A stretch of 64,000 nucleotides of DNA from Oikopleura dioica (GCA_907165135.1 OU015568.1:10238501-10302500), one strand, 5' to 3'; counted from the first letter of the stretch, positions 40,380 to 51,411 are shown. Notes: generated by a model from the sequence alone, not told the origin. Numbers and translations are program-made.

Positions 40380-40672
40380 TCTTCATCTTCATCTTTATCT
40401 TCATCTTCTGCCTAAAAAAATTTTAAGCACACTTGCATCAAAAGTCTATGTGTAATATAATAAACTTACGAGTCCCAGCTGGTCTTTGAAATTCTCAAAG
40501 TATGCTCGTCGCGTTCGCTTTATAAAGTCACGTCGAGTTCTTTTTCCAACGCAGATTTCGCGTCGACAAACGCTTGCCCCAAAGAGTCCCATTTGCGCTA
40601 GAACGATAAATTAGTCGGTAAGAGATCACAAGGGCGTACCTGCAGAAAGACGAGGGCGAACATTAATGTGAC
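40380..40672 (-). CDS. Possible small minus-strand gene with acidic exon
   Basis: An ATG at about 40654 starts MFALVFLQ with a good GT donor; the next exon (about 40598-40470) is open in one frame with a basic sequence (GKRTRRDFIKRTRRAYFENF) and is followed by an exon of Asp/Glu/Lys repeats (40430-40375). Phases between the first two exons do not agree with that frame, so the structure is unresolved. Confidence 0.25.
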
Positions 40673-40928
40673 CTGCCTCCTGAAATTTCCAGGAGAAACA
40701 CGTACTCCTGTGTTCTAGGTTCAACAAAGTCGCCCGAAACCAAGATCGGATCGGATCGGGTTTTTAGGGGTCATGAAAAATCGGATCAGGTTTTTATCGG
40801 GTTTTTTTGTCGGATTTTCGTCGGGTTTCCAACAAGCACAAATAAAAAAAAAAATCAAGTCAAAAGAAGGTCAAAACCTTATCTTGAGCGGATTTTTTTG
40901 GTCAACAATAATTTTCGAGTTTCATTTA

Positions 40929-41324
40929 CAGTAAAAACCCAAAATTTGCCCACCCGAAATTTGGCCGTTTTTTGTCTAAATCCGCCTTTTTTGGAACCTG
41001 AAATCAACCCAAAATTTGACCGCTTTTTCGAAAATACATAATTTTTCATCATAATTGGGCCCAAATGATGCTTTTTCTGATCATTTATAGGCTTTTAAAA
41101 GTGTTTTAATCATTGTTAATGACTAAACTCTAATAAGAATGTCTTCCAACAAGCAAAAATTTGAAAAAAAATTATCAAAAACGTGAAAATCATGCCGATT
41201 TTCGAAAATTTCGAAACTTTGCTTCTTGGAGAGGAAACTCGGCCACCCGGCAAAAAACCCAAAATTTGGCCGCTTTTTTCGGGAATTTACATCTGAAAAC
41301 CGGCCAATTATTGGGTTTTTACTG
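40929..41324. mobile_element. 396-bp Tc1/mariner-type MITE
   Basis: Terminal inverted repeats CAGTAAAAACCCAAAATTTG (left) and its complement CCAATTATTGGGTTTTTACTG (right, slightly diverged), flanked by TA at 40927-40928 and 41325-41326. The motif AAACCCAAAATTTGNCCGC recurs internally (about 41000 and 41255). No coding capacity. Confidence 0.75.
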
Positions 41325-41326
41325 TA

Positions 41327-42027
41327 TAATAAAATTTATATTTTTGTACATTTTCACATCGTGCATCTCCTAAAAAACGCCTGGTCTAATACGGCCGAAT
41401 AGAGGATAAATAATCCAAGCCCCCTTTATATCTTTAAAAAGTTTAGAGTCTAAACTTTAGACCTAAGAAAACAAATGTTCTGCTAAAGCCTTCAAGCTCA
41501 GGCGTTCTCTGAAATTCCGCGCTCGAAATGGATCGTCGATTACCAGGGACCTCGCCGAATTTCTCAATTGCCAGAAGATTATGATTGGTAAAGTTGATGT
41601 GAATGTCCTCTAGAGCTCGTGCCTGGCTTTCCCCGGTTTTGGAGGCAGTTCTCATCTATTTCTCTCCCATTATTAAGAAAGGGGATTATTTGGTCTCCCA
41701 TTGGCAATGGGCCATTGCCAGAGCGTCATTTTCGCCCTGGAATGATGATTTTCAAGATTAAAGAGCGCAGACGTTTGATTTTACAGTTGTAGTTTTAGTT
41801 CATAAAATTATCTAGAGATGTTGGTTTATACTGTTAATTTAACAACTAGGACAAGACTAAAACTTTATATTATTTTTACTTTCGAGAAATAAAACCCTTT
41901 GTTACGCTCTTTCATACTTTTTTCTTGGCGCAAAAGCGTAAGGATTTAGGTTGCGGTTCGACAAAATATCAAATCCCCGGTTAGAGTCGTTGCTTTGGGC
42001 TCGTTTTCCTGTCCTTTTTTTGTTAAA
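41327..42027. other. Intergenic region upstream of the GT31 gene
   Basis: No supported exon. A 70-codon minus frame (41655-41443) lacks context. AATAAA-type motifs near 41890 may end a transcript. Confidence 0.35.
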
Positions 42028-45000
42028 ATGAGCTTGAATACAAACACTAAAAATATTCAAATATTTTTATTTGTGATATTCTTGTGTATTTATTTTGTTG
42101 TAACTGGCTTAAGACAAGAAAAGCTTTATTTTAACTCGGAGAAATATCAAGCTCAAGATGAGACCACAAAAAATGATCATTTGATGTTTTTTATCAACCA
42201 CGGAACTTATCTTCCTCCAAGCAAGGATATAAGGCCCTATGAGATTATTCATTCGCCAAGAGAAAATTACGAGGATGTGGAAATTGTTTTTGGTCTAAAA
42301 ACTGTTTTTAAGGAAGCGATAGTAGAAAAAGCTCGTAACACACAGAGTTGCAAATTTGCTCAGCGGTCGCTCAGCTCAGCTCAGTAGTTTAAGAAAATGA
42401 TCTGATCTTCTCAGTTCAGCTCAGATCAGACAAGTATCACTCAGCTCAGCTCCACTCAATGGTTTTATCAGAATTTTACTACTAAAAATACAGTAAAAAC
42501 AGCTTAGCTGAGTTCACCCAGCTCAGATAAGCTCTTATTAGGGTCTGCTCAGCTCAGCTCAATGACCTCTGAAAAAGGCTAGCTTAGCTCAGAGAATTTT
42601 TCACTCAGATCAGCTCGGCTCAGCCAAGCGAAATGAAGGCAAAATTTGCATCACTGGTAACACAAGAAAATCATTATGTTTCTTCCCAAAGAACTTTTTA
42701 ACTATCACCCACATAAGCATCGAATGAAGAGAGATTCGATAAGAAAATCATTTGGTAATTCCGATTTCTATCGCGAAAAATATAACGTAAAATTCGTGTT
42801 CTTGCTCGGAAAAAGGAGGATGCCCATGAACAGAGTTGCAAACTGCTAGAAATATAATTATCAGATCTTGGCTGTGTATCGCGCTGATCTCTTTGTTAAT
42901 TTTATTAAATAAAATAACTCTTTCGAGGAAAGTGAAATTCTCGCGGAAGAAGAATTGTTCGATGATATCATCTACGGGAGCTTTCAAGACTCGTACTGGA
43001 ATTTAACCTTCAAGGAGAGCATGTTTTACTCTTGGACAAAACAAAACGTGCCCAATGTGAAATTCATTTACCGAGGAGACGATGACAATTTTCTTAATCC
43101 ACTTGGAGTGATGAAATTTCTCGAAAAACATTGGGACGAAGCAAATGCAGAAGCTGCACTTTGGGGTGGAGTTATTCAGGGAATGCCCTCCGTTATTAGC
43201 GACACGACGAAATTAGATGAAATCATGGAGGAAAGAAGGACTGATGTGTAAGTCGCGAAAAAATAAAGCTCAGTTTTGTTTATTCTGTTTTAGATGGCCA
43301 GAAGAAGTATATCCGAAGTATGCATCTGGTTCTGGTCATATTATGAACCGAAATGCTCTCTTCGTTTTGGAAGGACAAATGCAGCTCAATCCGTTGATAT
43401 CTATTGATGATGCTTTTATTGGCATTTGTATGACGAAAGGGTCAAAGGGTTCAAATTTTAGCATTATTAAAAATTCCAAAGTTATCGGAGTGCTTTCTTA
43501 TGACCCCCTTTTAAGCTGGGTTAGAAGATAGAATTTTCGATGTCAATGAATTTCACCCGTGGGGAATCAAGTTTGAAAACGGAAATGATTTTTGCACTAT
43601 TGTTAATGCAATCTCCATTCATTACCCAAAATTTGATTACGAATGCATGCTTTCGAAGATCCTCAAATACGCGGAAAAATGCGAAAAGATGAACTTCACG
43701 AGGCCAGAGATATTTCTTTCAGTTGTCCCTGGTACGAAAGCAAGCTTTCGGCGCCGATTCTTGATGGGCCTTTTTACCAACGCTGCGGGCCTGAGTTCAA
43801 TAACAGTAGATGCAGCACTGACAGGCTCTTGGCTCGACATTCTAGACGGTTTTTGTGGTGAGAACCAATTTTCGCCTCGAGAAATTTGAAACCATTCTTA
43901 TTCATATACAGTCGTTACGCACAATTCCGTAACGCACAATTCCGGACATTTAGGGAAAACGGAAAAATTAAAAACGCACAATTCCGGACAATTCGACAAA
44001 AATTTTAACTGAAATCTTTATTTTACTCGATCATTTTTTTGCAAAAAAACTAAGAATGCTTGCTTGTTTCTTCGGCTTTTCTGGCTTCTGTTGAGGTGCA
44101 ATTTCCATGGCTTCTTCTGGTTGTTCGTCAACATGCTCGCGATCATCTCCAAGATCAAGTTGCGCGAAATCCCGGGCCATAAGCAGCTCTTCTTCCACTT
44201 TTTTGATCTGTTGGCGCTGGAGCTCTTCATCTTCATTCTCGATAGGCGCTTCCGAAATTTATAAGTTTGTAAAGAAAGATATTAAGTTTAAATTATACCT
44301 GATACTTTTGGAATCGAGGAATGCCGGATTTTCGCCAACATGTCCGTATAATGTTGGGAGACATTTCGGAGACGAGCCTGACTGCAGTTTTGACTCCCAA
44401 CTCCAGTCCAGGCGAAGTTTTTTGGTGCTCTTGTCGGAAAGACCGCAGCCATTTTCGGTACTTTCCTTTTATTAGGAGATCGTCAAAATTATATATTTTT
44501 ACATAGTTTTAAATTAATTTATCTTTTAATAATTTTTAACGAAGTATTGACAAACCCCCGCCTTTAAGACAGGCGAAAAATACCTGATCGAGTGGCTGAT
44601 ATGCCCCAGTTGTCCCTGGCTTGAAAAAACCCAGGGCAACGTTCGTAACTCCAAGCGCAGAAGGGTCAACATTCAGATGACCCGAGAAATTGTCAAGGAG
44701 GAGCAAGTTCTTTTGACCCGGTTTTACCCGGGCCAAGAACCGAGAGAATCTCTTAAGGGATCCCCTCCCGATTTGAAAAATATCATCGAGAGCTTTTATG
44801 TGATATATTTTTGGAATCTCCGTTGTCTGGCGATCATTTTCATATATTACGTCAAAGGGAGTCCGTCACGTGGTAAGCCGTGACACAGCTTTGAAAATGG
44901 CTTATTTTAACGAAAAATTTTACTTAGAAAAAATTCGCAATTTTTTCGACTTTTCAAAGTCGACATAATCAGATGAATAAGGGCTCTTAAGAAAGCTCAG

Positions 45001-47317
45001 AGAAAACTGAATTAGAAAAAAATAGATTAAATAAAATATCTAACCACTAAAAGGTGCTAGAGAGCTAAGAAAGTCAAAAAAATGGCAAAAATCAGTTAAA
45101 AAACATTTTGTAAAGAAAAATTCTACAATCCTTGACGGAATCACATGCCTGTACTAGAGATTGTAGATTAGGGGTCAAGGAAGACAGTTGTTATTGATTT
45201 AGGGCTCTATCTAAGAGCAGAAAAACTAAGTTCGATTTTGAAAATGGCCCAAAGTAGGGTTTTTCGCGAGTATCAATGTTTTCAGCCCGTCTTTTCAAGG
45301 TGTTTCCCCTTATGAAAATTAATTTCTGTACTAGAGTTTGTTCATTAAAAAAGGGGCTTCAAAATGAGCCCTCATACTTGTAAAAAGCTCAGTCCTAAAA
45401 AAAGTAGTTCGAAGTCAAAGTTGACGAAATCGGGGGATCCCTTAAGCTCCTCCTTGAAAATTTCCCGGGTCATCCACCCGTTCTGGTTAGAGTACGCAAC
45501 GAAGCACGGAAATTTTTTCGCCAGCATCGTTGTGCCATTTGACACAAAAGTACGGGAGCTTTCCAGCCCAGACCAAGTGGTCATTTTATTTGCTAAAAAA
45601 ATTTACAAAATTTCATATTCCGGACCAAGGTCTTATGGCCCAGAAAATTTCCGGACCAAGTTATCTTATGGCCCAGAAATTTCCGGACCAAGTTTTTTTT
45701 GGCCCAGAATTTCTTTCTGATATTTTTCAGTAAATGATTGATAAATGATGTGTTTTTCTTTTGGTAAAATTAATTAAATAAAAGAAGAAGGTAAATGTTA
45801 TATTTTTGAGTACCTTTGACGATGACCCCTGGTAGAAAGGATCCATCGCCGTCAGCGGAAATGATCGGAGTAAGGGTGAAGCGGAGGCGCTCATCTTTCG
45901 CTTTTGATTTTCGAAAACATTCATTCTTGCGAATGATCAGACGTTTTTCTGGAGCATACGCAATGAACATGGCGGATTCGTCGAGGTTCCAAATGTTCCC
46001 ATCATCATAACCACTGCACATTGCCATTAGCCGAGCCAGTTCCATTTTCATCTCTACGTCAGAAAGAATGACCTTCGTACTAACTGACCGTGTAATTTTC
46101 AAATTATACGACTTGATGATTCGGTTGCAGTAGTCTGGATGGAAAGACATTGACGTAATTTCTTCCTTGTCTTTATATTTCTCCGTAGCTGCAAGTTTAT
46201 GAGCTTCATCCTGCAGGCCAACAACGCCCTCAATGTCCACAGTCGAAGATTCAATTATCGCCAGAAGATCATCGTCAAACTCTTTTCGAATGTCACTCTG
46301 CTTGTAGTCTGGTCGGCAACGGTTCGCAACCTTTCCAGCAGCCAGAATCTCGTCTGCTTTATTTCTCCAATCGTAGAATGTTGCTCTAGGCAGCTTTTTA
46401 TGTTCTTTCTTCTCGAAATATTTGTTGACTTCTTTGTATCCGGCGCCAGCTTTGATTAATCGACAGTAAAACTGCCTTTGTTTGAATTCTACATCGACAC
46501 GGGTAGATCCTGGCCGTTTTCTCTGCTTTTTTCTCGACATTTTACGTTTTGAATAAAAAACAAGCATTTTGAAAACAAAAATTTTTTCCATCTAGAATCC
46601 GCACAATTACGGACATTTTGCCCTTTTTGCTGAAAAAAAAGTGTCCGGAATTGTGCGTAACGACTGTATAGTAAAGTGTAATTCACACTTATTACGATTT
46701 CAAAGCCAAATACAGACATGACTGGACTGTTCGAAAACCCGAAAATGGTCCATGTTGTAGCCCAAATGGCTACTGTGTGCCAACCAAATGGGATTGCACA
46801 TGTCCAGATTGTGTGGATTTTCTTGAACTGAAAGCTCGTAAGTTATGAAAAAATCTGATTTTGTTCCTTTCATTTTTTTCATTTGAAGATAAAGACGAAG
46901 CTGTCGAGCACAAAAAAGGTGAAACCTGCTGTCCGTTGGTCAAAATACACACAAAATTATTTTTCAGGATCAGAGTTCTTAGTTGACAGAAAAAAGGTGC
47001 TAAACTTAAGGCTCCTGATTGAAAAATGCATGATCAAAACTCTTTAAAGAGGTATCTACAGAAAAATCATTATCAATGAGGAACAAGCTGAATACGTCTC
47101 TAAAGAGCTTTCGAATGAAAAGCCAATTTACAAGCTCGTTTATGGCGAATTCAACTCTGAGGAAATGGGATGGCACATTCAAATGCTTCAAAATGACAGC
47201 TACATTCCGATTAATGCTTACGATAAAATAACTACAGCGAATAAATGCCCACGAAAGCTTGCCGGATTATATGGACTTGACGTTTTTGTTGACTGTTTTC
47301 ATGAAAAATACAATTAA
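42028..47317 (+). CDS. GT31-family glycosyltransferase with Cys-rich C-terminal module
   Basis: Ten exons: 42028-42334, 42692-42834, 42928-43247, 43294-43440, 43532-43690, 43723-43848, 46716-46837, 46889-46918, 46968-46995 and 47050-47317; 549 residues. An N-terminal signal anchor (IFLFVIFLCIYFVVTGL) predicts a Golgi type II protein. Beta-1,3-galactosyltransferase motifs: RRDSIRKSFG-like (KRDSIRKSFG), FVFLLGK, DDIIYGSFQDSYWNLTFK, FIYRGDDDNFLN (DxD), GSGHIMNR and SIDDAFIGIC (the EDV-type motif). After IHYPKFDYECM comes an extra Cys module (QRCGPEFN, then PCCSPNGYC and CTCPDC) and a tail of unknown function. Intron 5 needs GA-AG and intron 9 GG-AG ends. Introns 1 and 6 hold transposable elements. 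Confidence 0.8.
42343..42656. mobile_element. hAT-like MITE in a 35-nt intron
   Basis: 314 bp flanked by an 8-bp direct repeat GTAACACA (42335-42342 and 42657-42664), typical of hAT elements. Ends: GAGTTGCAAATTTGC at the left; the right end complement is CAGTGATGCAAATTTTGC. The interior is almost entirely degenerate CTCAGCTCAG repeats. Removing it leaves a 35-nt GT-AG intron, so the host reading frame is untouched. Confidence 0.78.
42390..42635. repeat. Degenerate CTCAG/GCTCA tandem repeat
   Basis: CTCAGCTCAGCTCAG, CAGTTCAGCTCAGATCAG and similar units fill the body of the hAT-like MITE. The unit CTCAG is irregularly spaced and diverged. Confidence 0.7.
43691..43722 (+). other. Probable 32-nt GA-AG intron in the GT31 gene
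   Basis: From GAACTTCACGAG to TTTCTTTCAG. It switches the frame from the GT31 C-terminus to the Cys module frame, and phases before and after agree with all other exons. No GT donor gives the same join. Confidence 0.55.
44020..46591 (-). CDS. Pogo-type DDD transposase, disrupted
   Basis: Minus strand. The first exon (46591 to about 45813) has an N-terminal basic and helix-turn-helix region (KQRQFYCRLIKAGAGYKEVNKYF) and the first catalytic Asp in WNLDESAMF. After an intron (about 45812-45600) the second exon runs WSGLESSRTFVSNG to REIFKEEL, where the TTAA element cuts in; beyond it RFSRFLARVKPG leads to the second Asp in LLLLDNFSGH and the third in AYQPLDQ. A further exon near 44480-44290 (YRKWLRSFRQ to CWRKSGIPRF) and perhaps one at 44240-44020 complete it. 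All three DDD residues are present, so it was probably active until the insertion. Confidence 0.75.
44757..45441. mobile_element. TTAA-flanked MITE nested in the pogo transposase
   Basis: 685 bp bounded by TTAA at 44753-44756 and 45442-45445, with inverted ends GGGATCCCCTCCCGATTT (left) and complement GGGATCCCCCGATTT (right). No transposase inside. Excision with one TTAA rejoins the transposase codons in frame (EEL to RFSRF), showing that the pogo copy was intact when this element landed. Confidence 0.85.
45605..45720. repeat. Three-copy tandem repeat in the transposase intron
   Basis: Units of about 35 bp of the form TTTCCGGACCAAG-TTATGGCCCAGAAA occur three times with small length changes, in the intron of the pogo transposase. 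Confidence 0.7.
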
Positions 47318-47600
47318 TTATCGATCAACGGGTTTTGAGCGACAACTAATTCTATACTGAATACCTCTTTTATCATTTATAATAAAACAAACAAAAAGAC
47401 CGTTGCAATGATATTGGAAGACAACCTTATTATTTGCCTTAAAGCATTGTGATTTCTTCTTGTTGTATTAACGCGCACGATTTCGTTTGACATTTTGATA
47501 ATATCGAAGATGTCCTCAAAATAGTTTGTTTTTTTGCCATTCCAAAATATCAGCATTTCTTCAGTTCGGATCTCTGAATCGTCTTGGTAAAAAGAGAAAA
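47318..47600. other. Intergenic spacer between GT31 and sulfotransferase genes
   Basis: 280 bp, AATAAA near 47380, then a pyrimidine-rich stretch. The two genes are in tandem on the plus strand, so an SL trans-splice acceptor for the second is possible but not pinpointed. Confidence 0.35.
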
Positions 47601-49400
47601 ATGGAAAGTTCTGTTAAAGACTTTGTTTTTATTTTGATTTTTTGTTTCGTCGTTTTATGGGCAAACACGTTGAACCTGTCGGAAGATAAAACTGAGAATT
47701 TTATCGCACCCTTTTTTAAAACACAAGAATCGGATACGGAAGATGTGATCAACTTTCCAGTAGATGAAGCGACTAAAAAAAGCAGAATTTACAAAACATT
47801 TGTGAAGAGAAGAAAACACCTCAATTTCGTGTGCGAGCGATCGAGACAAATTATCAATTTGTATCAGGACAAATCCGCGACTTCTTTGAAGCTCATGAAC
47901 TACCAGAAAAATATAAATAATTCCGGAAAAGACTATATTTCATGCAAGCCAATTACCCATCCGCTTGGTTTGCCTGACAATCTCTTCAAAAACGAAAGTA
48001 AAAAAAAGTCGCAAAGCCAAGATAATAAATTGACCTGTTTTAGAATATAAATTAAGAACATGTCTTCCGACCAAAACCGGAAGCACCAGCTGGCTGAAAG
48101 CACTTAGCTCTCTTAAATTTTCTGATGGAATGTGGAGTCCCAATGTTATTGAGCATGGATCACTAAAGTTAAAATTTAATTTCCCAAACACAATTTTTGA
48201 CCCAGAATTTGAATTGACAGAATTTTTCGCTGCAATTCAGTCGAAGTTGGCCATTACAATTGAAGATCCATGAAAAAGATAACGAGTGGTCATATCCAGA
48301 AAAAATGCATCGAAACGCATGGTTACTTGAGCAGCAAATTTTCGGCAGAACTGGTAGCGAAGAATGGATGACGCTGATGACAGTACGTCATCCGATGGCG
48401 AGGCTCTATTCAGCATGGAAGGATAAATTTAGAAAAGGTCATGCATATCTTGGGACGATCGAAAGTCAGTTCGGGTATTATTTGACCAAATTCGAGCGCC
48501 AAAACATGCAAAACTCGACCTATCAATACTCGTTTGAAGCTTTCGTCGAAGTTGTCGCTCTTTCCGATTTCGATGGGCAAAGAGACCGACACTGGCAGTC
48601 AATTCACACCTACTGCAATCCGTGCGCCATTCCTTACGAATTCATTATAAAACAAGAATATGCTTTTGAAGAAAACGACTTCGTTTTGCGCGTGTTTGAC
48701 CGAGAAGACAGATTTCAAAATCTGAAGAGCATTCCGCAGATATCTTCGTGGGGCCGAAAGATGAAAAATAAGCCGATCGATGTAGACGAGATGCTTGAGC
48801 CCTGGAGAAATGTCAGCAAAAGGACAATAAGAAGGATTTATAAAATATTTTTCATGGATTTCGTATATTTTGACTACAGAATCGAGAAGTTCATTGCCGC
48901 TGGAAAAAATGGTTTATTCCAAAATTATCGAAATTCATAATACGATTTAAACTTTAGATGACGGCGAGCTGGAATCGTTGAGAAAAGTGCTCAAAGAGAG
49001 AATCGATCTCCAGGGATCATTAATAAGGTGGAGAGAGACAACTCATTGCACCGGAAACTTCCCGGAAGGTTGTCAATTTGTAGAGTTCCCAGGATTCATT
49101 CTTTCATGCTCAATTCAATTGTCAACAAAGGATTTTGAAGGTTTCTAAATTAATTTTAACTTTTCAAGATTTTTTTTTTCAGAGGCGAAAAAAGAGGCAT
49201 GTCAATATCATCCAGACAAAGGAATTCACGGAATCGGAATAAACGATGGAAGTTACTGCCTCGCTACAATTGATGATAAATTAATGAGAACAGATGATAA
49301 TCGAACGATAAGTTGGGTGCGAAGGGAGCTACCAATTATTATTACGGAGAGCTTTCAACCCGGTTATTTTTTCACGAGTTCTGATAAAACACCAAAATAA
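47601..49400 (+). CDS. Carbohydrate sulfotransferase (HNK-1/CHST type) with extra C-terminal domain
   Basis: Five exons: 47601-47997, 48044-48144, 48221-48911, 48958-49140 and 49183-49400; all GT-AG, 529 residues. A signal anchor (FVFILIFCFVVLWANTL) indicates a Golgi type II enzyme. The 5'-phosphosulfate loop is TCLPTKTGSTSWLKAL and the 3'-phosphate motif VRHPMARLYSAWKDKF, both for PAPS binding; YCNPCAIPYEFIIKQE is typical of the HNK-1/chondroitin 4-O-sulfotransferase branch. The usual enzyme would end near FVYFDYRIEKF; here about 135 residues with Cys-containing segments (HCTGNFPEGCQFVEFPGF, GINDGSYCLATIDD) follow, unrecognised. It sits in tandem with the GT31 gene, suggesting but not proving a shared glycan pathway. 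Confidence 0.85.
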
Positions 49401-49921
49401 ACAAAGCTTAAACCTAATCCGGTCAATTTCATTCCGTTAACAATCTTGTTATTTTCAGCCCTATTTGAAGGCTGGTTATTTACAAGGAGAAATAAATAGC
49501 AAAAAGAAACGTTCAGAAATCTTTCTTGCATGGAGCGTAAAAAATAAGTGACCTTGGCCAAATTGTAAAAAGAACAAGCGAGTGGCCGCGCATGCTCGCA
49601 GTTGGGCCAATATTTGAGCTATTTAGATCAAAAACGAGCTCTTTTAAAAAAAATCTGTCGCCCATAATTTTGTAAGCGACGCCAGGCGGAGCTATCGCTG
49701 CCCAGAGAGGAGACATGTCGAGCTTTCTAAAAGGTAAAAAACGACGATAGAAGGAATTTACGGCAGATAAATGATTTCGAGTGAAAAAGCTGGTGGAATT
49801 TACTCTGGCTACCAAAATTCATGAATGCGAGATAAAAGTAGCGTAAATAAATTTCAACGGGACGGGAGGGCACAAATCAAAGTGATGGCCAGATTGAGAA
49901 AAATCGAAAATCGTGGCAGAC
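49401..49921. other. Intergenic region upstream of ankyrin gene
   Basis: No supported exon. A minus-strand frame at 49815-49513 has no start context. Confidence 0.35.
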
Positions 49922-51411
49922 ATGGATTTGTATTTTTTGAACCAAGAGAAAATTCTGTATTTTACGGATTCGATCAATAACGGTACTTTTTCCGAAGAAT
50001 TTTCGTTTTCGCGATTTAAGAGAATTAAATGAATTATTGAAGGTGTGAAAGCAAAGAGCTTGGATCAATCAACAGAGGAGAAGATCTCACTCAACAGCCC
50101 GATCGACGACTTTGTCATTGCCTGCCATAAAGGTATCTTCTTATCAATATTTGCGGCTGTCTTTATCGAGCTTATTTTGAAGGGTACGCGCGTGATGTCG
50201 AAAAATATATCGCCTCGGCGGCGTATATTCCAAACCAGACGGATTTTTGGATGGAAAAGGTTCAAAAAGTTACTTTTTCCATAAAAATCTGATATTTATG
50301 TCATATTAAAATATTGTTTGGTCGCCCAGACTTTTGGGCTCAAAAATTTAAATCGTGACACCCTTCGTTATTTTTATAGAAATATTATCAAGAAATCAAT
50401 AAAATTTATTCCTTGATCTTAGATTAAAAATGAACCACAAAAAGACAGGTTTACACGCTGCCTGCGCTGGATGTCATCTCTATTTACGGGCTGTCAAAGA
50501 CTCGTGTTTTTCTTCTTTTATCGAATGTGTTTTTGACCTCGGCCAAGATCATCCAAATCCTGCTGAATAAAGGCGAAGACCCAACGATCGAGGACAAGCG
50601 GGGAAACTCGCCGCTGCAGCTGTTTGTCAAGTGGAACGCCATCAGTATTGACATGATCGACGATTATAGGTGGGAAAAGAGCGTCGCCGAGTAAACACAG
50701 CTAGATTCGCGCATAATTTACTTCCTGCCTAAAAATTTGTTCAGGCGGGTTCTTCGGATTTATCTCGAATGCCTGGAGAAAAAATATGGAAGCAAGGCGA
50801 TCGACAAAATTTACAGCAACGGAAACGCTTGTCTCCATACAGCAAGTGAGTTTCTTCGGAGCGATACAGTACTTCGAATATTTTGAATGCTTTGAATTTG
50901 AAAGATTGACAAGTCCCGGAAATACCAAAGTCGCCGATAAATAACTACGGGAGACACTTAATTGCACTGGGCAAATAGCGCACATTTCCGTTATCGAGGA
51001 TTTACTGTTGACTTTGGACTTACTTAGTTTTTTCGAGGGTCAGATGGATCAATACAGATTGCAATATCTTCTTATCAGATAATCATTTTCAGCTTGAAAT
51101 TTGGCAGAAACTGTCTGGTTGTTCTTATGAAGAAAACCGCTCTACATTCCCTCCTAACTATTTTTTCAGTCATTTTCGCCGAACATACGACAGTAGAACT
51201 ACTCCTCAAATCTGGCGCAGACATCAACCTCATGAACAAAAAACACGACAGCGCTTTGATGCTTGTAAAAGATCTCAAAACAAAGAATCCAAAAAAATAC
51301 GAAACGATGTATCACATCGTCATTTCTTCCTTGAGAGGCAACGAAGAGCTCAGAAGCCCGAGGTTTGGGCGGAAGAAGATTCATGAAGAAAAGGCACTAA
51401 TTGAAACTTAA
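49922..51411 (+). CDS. Ankyrin-repeat protein (middle exons uncertain)
   Basis: Well-supported exons: 49922-49982, 50043-50132, 50183-50259, 50445-50492, 50548-50669 and 50745-50845, joined in phase; the last exon ends at the stop at 51409-51411 and includes at least 51094-51411. One or two exons between 50846 and 51093 could not be fixed. Ankyrin features: DDFVIACHKGYARDVEKYI, TGLHAACAG followed by IIQILLNKGEDPTIEDKRG, NACLHTA, and TALHS with TVELLLKSGADINLMNKK. No other domain was seen; the C-terminus is basic. Probably a cytosolic adaptor. Intron placement inside repeats is common for this class. Confidence 0.65.

Larger units (their letters stand above)
43909..46666 (-). mobile_element. 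Complete pogo/Tigger-type DNA transposon
   Basis: 2.76 kb with terminal inverted repeats CAGTCGTTACGCACAATTCC, flanked by TA (43907-43908, 46667-46668). Subterminal copies of ACGCACAATTCCGGACA (about 43930, 43973 and the right end) look like transposase-binding sites. It lies wholly inside intron 6 of the GT31 gene, opposite in orientation, so it was inserted without breaking coding sequence. Its own transposase gene is interrupted by another element at 44757-45441. Confidence 0.9.

Noticed and set aside
42390-42635. CTCAG repeats as a satellite or regulatory array
   Set aside because: They are the body of a small hAT-like MITE bounded by an 8-bp duplication.
45605-45720. CRISPR-like short direct repeats
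   Set aside because: Only three units, variable spacing, in a eukaryotic transposase intron; a local tandem duplication.
48145-48275. Apparent frameshift in the sulfotransferase
   Set aside because: A canonical 76-nt GT-AG intron (48145-48220) restores the frame and the total is a multiple of three.
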